From NCBI RefSeq assembly GCF_036543075.1, contig NZ_JAZHPF010000041.1, forward strand, positions 1 through 11,101: a stretch of 11,101 bases of DNA, in the 5' to 3' direction. The position numbers were made by a program, and so were the translations under genes. Under the pieces are notes generated by a model, which was given only the letters and a program-made list of their open reading frames with translations, had not been told where the DNA came from and made no database searches. Below, piece after piece: positions 1-6,173 of the stretch (the first letter of the stretch is position 1; every line of letters starts with the position of its first letter). The stretch comes from Deinococcus sp. YIM 134068 (lineage in GTDB: Bacteria > Deinococcota > Deinococci > Deinococcales > Deinococcaceae).

Positions 1-149
1 GCAAAAGTGTTCTGGGCTGGTGGCTGCGTCTGAGCGCGAAGGTGGCAGCGCACAACCTCCTGATTCAACTCAAGGCCCGTTGGGGTCGTCCGCTAGGTGC
101 CCACCTTGATCTCGTCGCCCTTCCCTGGCCCGTATTGCACATCAAGCGT
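1..149 (+). mobile_element. Right-hand end of an insertion sequence (partial copy, cut by window edge)
   Basis: This is the 3' end of an insertion sequence whose transposase reads rightward. The outer end is a 16-bp sequence at 134-149, ATTGCACATCAAGCGT. It is the exact reverse complement of the sequence just upstream of the partial transposase at the other edge of the window (10984-10999), which is what terminal inverted repeats look like. A CTTGA pentamer follows at 150-154 and is best read as target duplication, because CTTGA also precedes the other copy in the same orientation. The family cannot be fixed from this fragment; the protein tail resembles DDE transposases of the IS4/IS982 kind. 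Confidence 0.65.
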
Positions 150-323
150 CTTGAGGGGGGAGGCCGGGAGGGGGTGAGCGGGCATCGCCATCCAAGAACC
201 CCGCTCCCCAACTCCCCCGTCACTCTTCAGAGCCAGAGCCGCCAATCCCCTCCCGAAGCCCCTTCCCCGCCAACCGCGCGGGCACCAGCCGCTCCAGCAA
301 TGCCACGAGTTCGGCGTCCATGA
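3..323 (+). CDS. Transposase, C-terminal fragment (5' end outside window)
   Basis: The frame is open from the window edge. Its first 50 or so residues have the character of a DDE transposase tail: a Trp-rich start (GWWLRLSAKVAAHNLL) followed by IQLKARWGRPLGAHLDL. That pattern is familiar from the C-termini of IS4/IS982-like transposases, but I cannot name the family. No stop codon occurs before the element's outer end at 149, so the frame runs on into flanking DNA and stops at 323, where it overlaps the opposite-strand phosphatase gene. The true protein end is therefore uncertain: residues encoded beyond 149 come from the flank, and the copy may be slightly damaged at its 3' end. The stretch between 155 and 219 is repeat-like G-rich DNA and holds no gene of its own. 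Confidence 0.45.
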   Translation, partial: KSVLGWWLRLSAKVAAHNLLIQLKARWGRPLGAHLDLVALPWPVLHIKRLEGGGREGVSGHRHPRTPLPNSPVTLQSQSRQSPPEAPSPPTARAPAAPAMPRVRRP

Positions 324-630
324 ACTCGTAGTCGTCGGGAATGCCGAGGGTGAGGAGGCGGTCGTCGGGGAGGACGCCGCGCCACCTCGCCCGTATCCAG
401 TCGCGGTGGGCCTTCTCCATGCACACGGCCACGTCCGCCCATTCCAGCAGGTCGCGGGTGAGGGCCGTGTCGGCATCGCGCGCCGTGCCCGCCGAGGCGA
501 CCTCCCATTCCGGGTGAGTGCGGAAGATGGCCTCGGCGGTCGGGCTGCGGAGCCTGTTCTGCGTGCAGACGAAGACCACGCGCAGGGGACGAGCCAGGCC
601 GCTCAGGGTTCCCGCCCCTCGGTCAGCCAC
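220..630 (-). CDS. Predicted protein tyrosine phosphatase, low-molecular-weight type (COG4551-like)
   Basis: This small protein (136 aa from the chosen start) is a predicted cytoplasmic phosphatase. Residues 22-29 read CTQNRLRS, the C(X)5R(S) phosphate-binding loop, with C22 as nucleophile and R28 as the phosphate-binding arginine. The loop differs from classical LMW-PTPs (CxGNxCRS) and matches the shorter COG4551 group, as do SAGT near 46, LLEWADVAVCMEKAHR at 61-76 and IPDDYEFMD at 97-105, which carries the likely acid Asp. I chose GTG at 630 because AGGAGG lies 4 bases upstream. An ATG at 678 in the same frame would overlap the upstream gene far more. The gene overlaps the 3' end of the phosphoesterase gene by 28 bp, so the two are probably cotranscribed and translationally coupled. 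The substrate is unknown. Confidence 0.85.
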   Translation of the reverse strand: MADRGAGTLSGLARPLRVVFVCTQNRLRSPTAEAIFRTHPEWEVASAGTARDADTALTRDLLEWADVAVCMEKAHRDWIRARWRGVLPDDRLLTLGIPDDYEFMDAELVALLERLVPARLAGKGLREGIGGSGSEE

Positions 631-1325
631 TGCGCCTCCTGATCGGCCTGCCCTGCCGGGCCGTGCGCCCGTGCCCACGCGGCGGCGGCCTCCACGTCGT
701 AGGCGGTGCGGCGGAACTCCACGTTCCAGCTCCCATTCCGGCGGGTGAGCAGCACCCAGCGGGCGAGGGGCAGCCCGTCCTTCTGGCGGCTCACCGGCCC
801 CGCGTTCACCACCGTCACGCCGTCCACGACGCTCAGCATCTCGTGGTGGGTATGCCCGACGACGCAGACGCGCCCGCCCGAGTCGAAGGTGAAGCCGCCC
901 AACCGCTCCCGAATCTCACGGAAGTGCGCGGGCCGGGTGTGGTCGCCCTCCTCGGTGAGCAGCAGGTCCTCCCACGGACTGCGCGGGCTGCCGTGGGCGA
1001 CGCGGACCTCACCGTCCGCCACGTCCACGTAGACGGGCAGCGAGGCGAGGCGTTCCGGCACGTCGGGCGGGAGTTGGGTGCCCAGCCAGGCGCGCATCCC
1101 CTCCTTGCCCGCACGCAGTCCGGCCACGCGCTCGTCGGTGTTGCCGCGCACGGTGGGCGGGGCGTGTTCGGCCTGGAGCGCCCACGCGCCCGCCGGGTCC
1201 GCCGCGCCCCACACCGTATCGCCGAGGTTATGCAGCGCGTCCGGCGTCTCCTCCCGGATGGCGGCCAATACTGCCTCCAGCGCGAAACGGTTGCCGTGAA
1301 CGTCCCCCAGAATGGCGAGTCTCAT
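603..1325 (-). CDS. Calcineurin-like metallophosphoesterase (YfcE/MJ0936-type phosphodiesterase)
   Basis: This is a 240-aa soluble enzyme predicted to hydrolyse phosphomono- or diesters with a two-metal centre. The full set of family motifs is visible in order: GDVHGN at 7-12 (D8, H10), GD at 35-36 (D36), GNTDE at 61-65 (N62), HG at 111-112 (H111) and GHTHH at 157-161. Length and order fit the YfcE/MJ0936 branch. The C-terminal 60 residues, including VVNAGPVSRQKDGLPLARWVLL, also fit that branch. The ATG at 1325 has GGAGG 6 bases upstream, a strong start. It is the first gene of a two-gene unit with the predicted tyrosine phosphatase. The pairing of two phosphatases suggests a shared process, but nothing here names it. 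Confidence 0.92.
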   Translation of the reverse strand: MRLAILGDVHGNRFALEAVLAAIREETPDALHNLGDTVWGAADPAGAWALQAEHAPPTVRGNTDERVAGLRAGKEGMRAWLGTQLPPDVPERLASLPVYVDVADGEVRVAHGSPRSPWEDLLLTEEGDHTRPAHFREIRERLGGFTFDSGGRVCVVGHTHHEMLSVVDGVTVVNAGPVSRQKDGLPLARWVLLTRRNGSWNVEFRRTAYDVEAAAAWARAHGPAGQADQEAQWLTEGREP

Positions 1326-1379
1326 GGGTGCCTCCTCAAAGCAAGAGACCAGGCAGAAGAAAGGTGTTCAGGTGGAGTG

Positions 1380-1416
1380 CTGGCGGCTGGAAGCTGGCCG
1401 CTGGCCGCTGGCCGCC
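1380..1416. repeat. CTGGCGG/CTGGCCG heptad repeat in the spacer between two minus-strand genes
   Basis: The spacer upstream of the phosphoesterase gene carries a run of seven-base units built on CTGG(C/A)(C/A)G, with an internal CTGGAAG unit. A related stretch in the opposite orientation lies at 7935-7963 and shares the order CTGGCGR-CTGGAAG-CTGGC. Occurrence in two unrelated spacers points to a dispersed intergenic repeat family. I see no coding or promoter role. Confidence 0.6.
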
Positions 1417-1427
1417 CTCCCTCAGCC

Positions 1428-1799
1428 CTACTGCGGCCTGCGGATCGCCGCGAAGATCAGGCCGAAGAGCAGACAGGTGAAGACCACGCCGAAGAGGGAG
1501 GCGTCCGCGCTGAAGCCGGGGCGCAGGGCGTCGCCCGTGAACTTGTAGACGGCGTAGGGGGCCGACCAGCCGAGGGCGTACAGCCCCGCGCGGCGCGCGT
1601 AGGCGGGGGTGGCCGCCGCCTCCGGGAACACGCGCGCGGGAACGAGCATCGCGGGAATGAGGAGCAGTTGCGAGAGCCAGAACCACGCGGGCAGGGTGCC
1701 GAACCCGTACTCCACCCCGGCGAAGACCACGTTCAGGGCCGCGATGAGCAGACCCGTCACGATCATGGAACGAAGCAGCAGTGGATTCACGCCCGGCAT
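1428..1799 (-). CDS. Small multi-spanning membrane protein of unknown function
   Basis: I do not recognise this 123-aa protein. It is mostly hydrophobic, with likely membrane segments near residues 11-31 ([20 protein letters not shown]), 38-57, 70-86 and 99-118 ([19 protein letters not shown]), and ends in a short basic tail, RRPQ. No catalytic motif is visible. It shares strand with the phosphoesterase pair downstream but is separated from it by about 100 bp of repeat DNA, so cotranscription is possible but not shown. It is divergent from the VF530-type gene, with a 53-bp gap between start codons. No clear ribosome binding site precedes ATG 1799; a GTG four codons in and an ATG at codon 12 are alternatives. 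Composition matches its neighbours. Confidence 0.7.
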   Translation of the reverse strand: MPGVNPLLLRSMIVTGLLIAALNVVFAGVEYGFGTLPAWFWLSQLLLIPAMLVPARVFPEAAATPAYARRAGLYALGWSAPYAVYKFTGDALRPGFSADASLFGVVFTCLLFGLIFAAIRRPQ

Positions 1800-1840
1800 G
1801 TTCGCACACCGCGCCGCCCGCCCGACCTGCCCCGCCTCCC

Positions 1841-1852
1841 TATCATGCCCCC
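1841..1852 (+). promoter_or_regulatory. Probable leaderless -10 element for the VF530-type gene
   Basis: TATCAT at 1841-1846 ends 6 bases before ATG 1853, and no Shine-Dalgarno sequence lies between. A TANNNT box 6-7 bases from the start codon is the known signature of leaderless transcripts in Deinococcus. No convincing -35 box is visible upstream. The call rests on the box and its spacing. Confidence 0.6.
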
Positions 1853-2089
1853 ATGACCGGCCCCACTGTCCACCCTGACCCCCTGCACGGCGTCACCCTC
1901 GAACAGATCGTCGTGCGCCTCGCGGACCGCTACGGCTGGGACGGCCTCGCCCGCCGGGTGCCCGTGCGCTGCTTTCAGAGCAACCCCAGCGTGCCCTCCA
2001 GCCTCAAGTTCCTGCGAAAGACGCCGTGGGCGCGGGCGAAGGTGGAGGCGCTGTACGTGGCGTTGGTGCGGGACGAGCGGGAGACGTGA
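1853..2089 (+). CDS. VF530 family (DUF2132) small DNA-binding-like protein
   Basis: This 78-aa protein is almost entirely one VF530 domain. Its hallmark stretches are [12 protein letters not shown] near residues 9-20, [15 protein letters not shown] at 27-41 and [20 protein letters not shown] at 49-68. The family is a compact helical fold; the Vibrio fischeri VF530 structure was described as DNA-binding, but the cellular role is not established. The start at 1853 gives the standard family length and places a TATCAT box 6 bases upstream. An in-frame ATG at 1781 would add 24 residues without family resemblance and would overlap the divergent gene. It is a single-gene unit. Confidence 0.9.
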   Translation: MTGPTVHPDPLHGVTLEQIVVRLADRYGWDGLARRVPVRCFQSNPSVPSSLKFLRKTPWARAKVEALYVALVRDERET

Positions 2090-2228
2090 GGGGCAGGGTA
2101 GGAAAGGGAATAGAGCGTTTGCGTCGTCCGGCAGAAGGACGAGCGGTGCTCGTCACCCCCCATCCCCAGCTCTCCCCCACAAGGAGGGAGGGAGCAAAGA
2201 GTACGGCTGACACGCTCGCTTTCTCCTG

Positions 2229-2247
2229 CACATCAAGCGTTCAAGGA
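2229..2247. repeat. Solitary copy of the insertion-sequence terminal repeat
   Basis: The 19 bases from GCACATC to CAAGG match, without mismatch, the reverse complement of the end and flank of the insertion sequence at the right window edge (10978-10996), including the CTTGA target pentamer. No transposase sequence and no second end lie nearby. It is therefore an IS relic or an independently dispersed repeat. Confidence 0.65.
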
Positions 2248-2296
2248 GGAGCTAAACCCACGACCAACCCGCCTTCCTCCTGTCACCCGAACCATA

Positions 2297-2322
2297 GAAA
2301 ACCGGCCCCCACCTGGAGGACC
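2297..2322 (-). terminator. Probable intrinsic terminator of the BMP-family gene
   Basis: Reading the minus strand, GGTCCTC pairs with GGGGGCC (2304-2322, allowing two G-T pairs) around a 5-base loop and is followed by GGTTTTC. It lies about 40 bases past the stop of the binding-protein gene. The T tract is short, so this is moderate evidence. Confidence 0.45.
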
Positions 2323-2358
2323 GATCCTTTGCTGAACGCTGACTGGTGAGGGCTTCCC

Positions 2359-3579
2359 CTACTTCTTCGGCTCGTCCGCCACCTGCCCCACCACACCCGG
2401 CACGACCCACGCCATATTGTTCAGCTCGGCCACGCTCAGGACCTTTCCGGCGGGCACGCGCAGGATGCCGTTGCGGTCGCGGATGGGTCCGGTGAAGGGG
2501 TCGAACTTCCCGCCCTTTTCCATGTCGGCCTTGAGGGCCAGCACGCGGTCGTAGACGGTGGTGGGCTTGCCCGCGACGGTGATTTTGGCGGCCCTGAGCT
2601 GGGGCACCCACTTGGGATTGATCGCCATGCCCTCCTGCGCGCCGAGTTCCACCGCGCCGCCGCGCAACAGGTTCCAGTAATCGACCTTGTTCAGGTTCTT
2701 GGTCGTGTACGTACCGCTCCTGACCTTCGTCAGGAAGTCGATGTAAATCTTGTCCCAGTGGACGATCTGGCCGCTCACCGTGTAGTCGGGCGCGAAGCGG
2801 TACATCGCCGTGTAGTGGGCGAAACTCGGCACCTTGCGCGCGGCGGCGGTCTGCACCACGGTCGCGGTGTCCTCGGTGAAGGCGAGCACGTCGTTGCCCT
2901 CGGAGATCAGGGCCTCGGCGGCTTCGCGCGCCTTGTTGGGGTCGAACCACGCGTTGATCCACTTGACGTTCACGGTCGCCCTCGGGTTCACCGCGCGGGC
3001 ACCGAGCGCGAAGGCGCTGATGTGGCGCTTGAGTTCGGGGATGGGGAACGCGCCCACGTACCCGAGCTTGCCGCTCTTGCTGACGGCGGCGGCCATCATC
3101 CCGTTGAGGTAGTAAATCTGGTAGAAGTCGGCCATGTAAGTCGCCATGTTCGGCGCGCGCTTGAAGCCGCTGGCATGAGCGAAAATGACGTTCGGGTACT
3201 TCTTGGCCGCCTCCAGCGTCTGGTCCATGAAGCCGAAGGACGTGGTGAAGATGACCTGGCAGCCGTCGCGCACGAGGCGGTCGATGACGGGCGTGGCCTG
3301 GCCTTCCGGCACGCTCTCCACGTACTTCGTCTCCAACCAGGAGAGGGCCTGCTCCGCCTTCTTGCGGGCCTGGTCGTGCGCGTAGCTCCAGCCGATGTCG
3401 CCCACCGGACCGACGTAGATGAAGCAGGCCTTGACCTTGCCCGTGCGGACGCTCGGCGTGGCCTGCGCCTGTGCGGTCGGCCCCCCGGTCGTGCCGAGCA
3501 GCCCCAGCGTCAGGGGAAGGAGGGCGGCCAGAGTGAGGCGGGCGGGGCGGGGCAGCGTCCTGGGGGGCAGAATCTTCAA
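2359..3579 (-). CDS. BMP-family ABC transporter substrate-binding protein (nucleoside-type)
   Basis: This is an exported binding protein of the BmpA/PnrA/Med family (406 aa from the chosen start), expected to bind purine nucleosides and hand them to a NupOPQ-type importer. The mature N-terminus has the family signature VKACFIYVGPVGDIGWSYAHDQ at about 49-70, including the stacking Trp64. VIFTTSFGFMD, NVIFAHASG and a long GKLGYVGAFPIPE stretch follow. It carries a signal peptide with hydrophobic core LTLAALLPLTLGLLG (15-29) and an AQAQA site near 36-40. There is no lipobox, unlike Firmicute or spirochaete homologues. I chose TTG 3579 because GAGG lies 6 bases upstream and the signal peptide is then normal; ATG 3666 would give about 68 residues before cleavage. 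It is probably monocistronic and belongs with the transporter genes at 7002-10736. Confidence 0.88.
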   Translation of the reverse strand: MKILPPRTLPRPARLTLAALLPLTLGLLGTTGGPTAQAQATPSVRTGKVKACFIYVGPVGDIGWSYAHDQARKKAEQALSWLETKYVESVPEGQATPVIDRLVRDGCQVIFTTSFGFMDQTLEAAKKYPNVIFAHASGFKRAPNMATYMADFYQIYYLNGMMAAAVSKSGKLGYVGAFPIPELKRHISAFALGARAVNPRATVNVKWINAWFDPNKAREAAEALISEGNDVLAFTEDTATVVQTAAARKVPSFAHYTAMYRFAPDYTVSGQIVHWDKIYIDFLTKVRSGTYTTKNLNKVDYWNLLRGGAVELGAQEGMAINPKWVPQLRAAKITVAGKPTTVYDRVLALKADMEKGGKFDPFTGPIRDRNGILRVPAGKVLSVAELNNMAWVVPGVVGQVADEPKK

Positions 3580-3679
3580 GGGAAACCTCGCGGCGGTTGA
3601 GGGTTCGAAACGAACTGTCGGCGTTCGCGGGAGCAGAGGGAGGATCGCCCGGCGAATCGCCTTCATTCTGCCTTCATGG

Positions 3680-3709
3680 AATTCACTTTGTCAGGGGGGT
3701 GTAAGACAA
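3680..3709 (-). promoter_or_regulatory. Candidate promoter/operator of the BMP-family gene
   Basis: On the minus strand, TTGTCT (3709-3704) is followed after 18 bases by TGAATT (3685-3680), a possible weak -35/-10 pair that gives a leader of about 90 bases. The same segment holds an inverted repeat, TTGTC-N12-GACAA (3709-3688). A similar segment lies upstream of the transporter operon at 10777-10798. The leader also contains two short palindromes (3603-3615 and 3651-3661) of unknown meaning. Confidence 0.4.
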
Positions 3710-3724
3710 CTTGCGCCGGGGAGG

Positions 3725-3751
3725 GGAACCGGGTGGGTGCCGTCCCGCGTC
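3725..3751 (+). promoter_or_regulatory. Possible upstream ECF-type promoter of the sigma operon
   Basis: GGAACC at 3725-3730 and CGTC at 3748-3751 are separated by 17 bases. GGAAC...CGTC is the general ECF-sigma promoter form. The CGTC half is common in GC-rich DNA, so this match is weaker than the one at 3766-3795. Confidence 0.3.
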
Positions 3752-3765
3752 CCTCCCGCCGCCTC

Positions 3766-3795
3766 TGAACCCGGAGGGGCCGCTGGCCCGTACCC
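3766..3795 (+). promoter_or_regulatory. Candidate autoregulated ECF promoter of the sigma operon
   Basis: TGAACC (3766-3771), 17 bases, then CGTACCC (3789-3795). The same two blocks recur, with a 16-base gap, just upstream of the thioredoxin gene of the same operon (5636-5664). A GAAC-type -35 with a CGT-type -10 fits ECF sigma promoters, and autoregulation is usual. The expected transcript start near 3802 leaves room for GGAGG at 3808-3812 and the GTG at 3822. Confidence 0.5.
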
Positions 3796-3821
3796 TGGGT
3801 GTGACGTGGAGGCTTGCCGAG

Positions 3822-4424
3822 GTGGCCTGGCTCCGGGGACGCCGGGACGGGACGGCTGACCCGGTGGCCGACGACGCGGCCCTGGCCGGGCGATTGCGCG
3901 GGCGCGACGAGGCGGCCCTGGCCGAGGTCTACGACCGACACGCCGGGGCGGTGTACGGTGTGCTGGTGCGGCTGCTGGGGGAGGCGGGGGCGGCGGACAC
4001 GTTGCAGGACGTGTTTCTCGGGCTGTGGGACCGTCCCGAGCGGTACGACCCCGCCCGCGCCGGGCTGCGGGCCTACCTGCTCGTGGTGGCCCGCTCCCGC
4101 GCCCTGGACCGGTTGCGGGCCGAGCGGGGCCACCTGCCGCTCGTGGACGAGGACGGCGAGGCGCTCGCGCTGCCCGACGCCCAGCCCGGCCCCGGCGAGC
4201 GCGCCGAGCGGGCTGGGCAGGGCGAGCGGGTTCGCGCCGGGCTGGCGCACCTGAGCGCCGCGCACCGCGAGACAGTGAGCCGCGCCTTCCTCCAGGGCCA
4301 GAGCCGCGAGGAGATCGCGGGCGCGATGGGGGTGCCGGTCGGCACCGTGAAAAGCCGCCTGCACGCCGCCCTGACCCACCTGCGGCGCGTTCTGGGCGAG
4401 GAGGCGGGCACATGGCTGGACTAG
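3822..4424 (+). CDS. ECF-type RNA polymerase sigma factor (SigK-like)
   Basis: This 200-aa protein directs RNA polymerase to a small stress regulon. Region 2 runs from RDEAALAEVYDRHAGAVYGVLVRLLG through AADTLQDVFLGLW (about residues 32-72), where the core-binding and -10-reading helices lie. Region 4 is LSAAHRETVSRAFLQGQSREEIAGAMGVPVGTVKSRLHAAL (about 142-184), with the -35-reading helix-turn-helix at VPVGTVKSRL. There are no regions 1 or 3, as expected for the ECF class. GTG 3822 has GGAGG 9 bases upstream; GTG 3801 and ATG 3711 are in-frame alternatives, but the extra residues look unrelated to the family. The stop overlaps the start of the anti-sigma gene by 13 bases, indicating translational coupling. 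Similarity to SigK of mycobacteria is my judgement from sequence and context, not from a search. Confidence 0.9.
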   Translation: MAWLRGRRDGTADPVADDAALAGRLRGRDEAALAEVYDRHAGAVYGVLVRLLGEAGAADTLQDVFLGLWDRPERYDPARAGLRAYLLVVARSRALDRLRAERGHLPLVDEDGEALALPDAQPGPGERAERAGQGERVRAGLAHLSAAHRETVSRAFLQGQSREEIAGAMGVPVGTVKSRLHAALTHLRRVLGEEAGTWLD

Positions 4425-5638
4425 ACGGGCGCGGGCGGGGGGAGGTCGGTCAGGACGGGACCTGCCCGGAGGTGCGTGAGGCCCTGGAGGCCCACGTGTC
4501 CCTGGGCACGCCACTCCCAGGGGCGGTGGCCGCGCACGTCACGGCCTGCCCCGACTGTGCGCGGGACCTCGCCGTGCTGCGTGCGGTCGAGCGGGCGCTG
4601 CTGGAGGACCTGCCCGAGCGCGCGCCGCCCCCCGAGGTGCGTGAGGCGGTGCTGGCCCGCGCCCGGTCGTCCCGCCGCCCACTTCGCCCGGCCCCGGCCC
4701 CCCCCGGCTGGCGGGCGTGGGGCGTGGGACTCGCGGCGGGGCTGGCGGCCCTGCTCGTCACGGGGGCGCTGTTCACGGGGTCGCGCACGGCGGCGGGGGC
4801 GCTGCCCGACCCGGCGGTGGTGGTGGGGCTGGGGGACGCCCTGATCGTGGCGAGCAACGACCGCGCCGGGACCATCACGCTCGTGCGCGGCGACCGGGCG
4901 CGGGCCTCCGTTCCCAGCGGGGGGGCGCGGCCCGCGTGGTTCACCGAGGGGGTGCGGCTGGGGGGGCGGGTCTACCTCGCCGACGCCGCCAACGACCGTG
5001 TGCTGGAACTTCAGCCCTCGCCCCTGCGTGTGCTGCGGAGCGTGCCCGTGCCGGACGGGGTGGCGGGGCTGGCCGCCGGGAACGGTGAGGTCTACTTCAA
5101 GAGCGCGCGGGGCACCGTGGGCCGGGTGGGGGGGCCGGTGGTCGCCCTGGCCCGCGAGGGCGAGCTGCCGCTGGCGGACGTGATGGACGGGGTGCTGCTG
5201 CGGCGGGGGCGGCTGTACGTCACCCACCACCTCAGCGGCGAGGTGTGCGTCCTCGACCCGGTGAGCCTGCGGGTGCTGCGGCGGCTGCGGGTGGGGGGTG
5301 CCCCGGTCGCCCTGGCCGGGACACCCGGCGGGCTGCTCGTCCTCGACCTGGGGGGCCGCCTCCTGCGCCTCGACGACGCCGGGCGGGTCGTCCGGGTGTG
5401 GCGGGTGCCGGGCACGCCCGACAAGTTCACCCTGAACGGGGACCTCGCGCTCCTGAGCGACCGCGCGGGCCGGGTCACGCGGGTGGACCTGCGGAGCGGT
5501 GCCGTGACCCGGCGGCCCGCCCGGCACCCCATGGACGTGGCCGCCCTGCCCGGCGGCACCTTCGCCGTGGCCGAGGGGAGCGCGGGCGTCCGCCTCCTCG
5601 ACGGTGCCCTCGCCACGCGGGGCCGGGTGAGGGACTGA
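4412..5638 (+). CDS. Membrane anti-sigma factor with zinc-type N-terminus and beta-propeller-like outer domain
   Basis: This 408-aa protein probably binds and silences the sigma factor encoded just before it. The N-terminal cytoplasmic part holds AHVTACPDC (H42-x3-C46-x2-C49), the core of the zinc-binding anti-sigma (ZAS) motif, with C18 and H28 as possible further ligands. One membrane segment follows (about 103-121, GVGLAAGLAALLVTGALF). The remaining 280 or so residues are strand-rich, with repeating phrases such as RVYLADAANDRVLELQPSPLRVLRSVPV, GEVCVLDPVSLRVLRRLRVGGAP and GRVTRVDLRSGAV. They resemble NHL/YVTN beta-propeller blades and would face outward. ATG 4412 has GAGGAGG 7 bases upstream and overlaps the sigma gene. 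A propeller in place of the usual short RskA-type outer domain is uncommon and may be the sensor. Whether zinc is actually bound cannot be seen. Confidence 0.8.
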   Translation: MAGLDGRGRGEVGQDGTCPEVREALEAHVSLGTPLPGAVAAHVTACPDCARDLAVLRAVERALLEDLPERAPPPEVREAVLARARSSRRPLRPAPAPPGWRAWGVGLAAGLAALLVTGALFTGSRTAAGALPDPAVVVGLGDALIVASNDRAGTITLVRGDRARASVPSGGARPAWFTEGVRLGGRVYLADAANDRVLELQPSPLRVLRSVPVPDGVAGLAAGNGEVYFKSARGTVGRVGGPVVALAREGELPLADVMDGVLLRRGRLYVTHHLSGEVCVLDPVSLRVLRRLRVGGAPVALAGTPGGLLVLDLGGRLLRLDDAGRVVRVWRVPGTPDKFTLNGDLALLSDRAGRVTRVDLRSGAVTRRPARHPMDVAALPGGTFAVAEGSAGVRLLDGALATRGRVRD

Positions 5639-5664
5639 ACCTCCGTCCCCCCGCCGCCGTACCC
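5636..5664 (+). promoter_or_regulatory. Candidate second ECF promoter, inside the operon, before the thioredoxin gene
   Basis: TGAACC (5636-5641, overlapping the anti-sigma stop codon) is followed after 16 bases by CGTACCC (5658-5664). Both blocks are identical to those at 3766-3795. It would start transcription about 10 bases before the ATG at 5681, right at the AGGAGG (5670-5675), giving the thioredoxin-CcdA pair its own sigma-dependent transcript. Confidence 0.45.
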
Positions 5665-5680
5665 AGATCAGGAGGTCCCT

Positions 5681-6169
5681 ATGAACCAGCTCCACCCGCA
5701 ACTCCACCGGCCCGCCCTCGCCACGGCCCTCGCCGCCCTCATCCTCACCGCCCTGACCCTCACCGCCGGGGCGCTCGCCGCCTCACCCGCCCCGATGTCG
5801 AAGGGCGACGCCATGACCGGGCACAGCATGGCTGCCACCGACATGGGCATGAAGACGACCGCCTACCAGCCCTACACCAGGGCAGCCTTCGACGCGGCGA
5901 AGGGGCTGCGGCGCGTGCTGTTCTTCCACGCGACATGGTGCCCGAACTGCAAGGCCGCCGACGCCGACCTCACCAAGAACCTGGCCTCGCTGCCGAAGAA
6001 CGTGATGGTCTTCAGGACCGACTACGACCGGGAGACGGCGCTGAAGCGGCAGTACGGCATCACCTATCAGCACACCTTCGTTCTGGTGGACGCGAAGGGC
6101 AAGGCGCTGGCGAAGTGGTCGGGCGGCGGCCTGCGCGAGATCGTGGCCCGGACGGGCATGGCCCGCTAG
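5681..6169 (+). CDS. Exported thioredoxin-like protein with CxxC and Met/His-rich linker
   Basis: This 162-aa thiol-disulfide protein is predicted to act outside the cytoplasmic membrane. A signal peptide or anchor spans about residues 10-33 (ALATALAALILTALTLTAGALA), with cleavage likely after ALA or LAA. A linker rich in Met with one His follows (about 39-57, MSKGDAMTGHSMAATDMGM). The thioredoxin fold starts near 68, with active site WCPNC (C87, C90) after VLFFHAT. The usual cis-proline before the fourth strand is absent: the segment reads YGITYQHTFVLVD, with His where IPT is typical, a variant I believe occurs in a subset of bacterial thioredoxin-like proteins. AGGAGG lies 5 bases before the ATG. 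The gene sits 42 bases after the anti-sigma gene and 4 bases before ccdA, whose product is a natural electron donor. The Met-rich linker hints at copper contact, which is unproven. Confidence 0.88.
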   Translation: MNQLHPQLHRPALATALAALILTALTLTAGALAASPAPMSKGDAMTGHSMAATDMGMKTTAYQPYTRAAFDAAKGLRRVLFFHATWCPNCKAADADLTKNLASLPKNVMVFRTDYDRETALKRQYGITYQHTFVLVDAKGKALAKWSGGGLREIVARTGMAR

Positions 6170-6173
6170 GCCG

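Larger units (their letters stand above)
2090..2358. other. Repeat-rich intergenic region without a gene
   Basis: No credible gene is seen in these 269 bases. They hold an imperfect inverted G/C-rich repeat around 2169-2195 (GCTCTCCC facing GGGAGC), a solitary insertion-sequence end at 2229-2247, and the probable terminator of the minus-strand binding-protein gene at 2297-2322. The two flanking genes converge here. Confidence 0.6.

Noticed and set aside
663..1856. Plus-strand frame of 397 codons across the phosphoesterase and membrane-protein genes
   Set aside because: It spans two genes and a repeat spacer on the other strand and resembles no family.
3580..3673. Purine or other riboswitch in the leader of the BMP gene
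   Set aside because: Two short palindromes are present, but I see no conserved aptamer core or terminator/anti-terminator pair.
4421..5707. Minus-strand frame of 428 codons opposite the anti-sigma gene
   Set aside because: It is His/Pro/Gln-rich antisense shadow; the plus-strand frame has the ZAS motif, a membrane helix and strong coupling signals.
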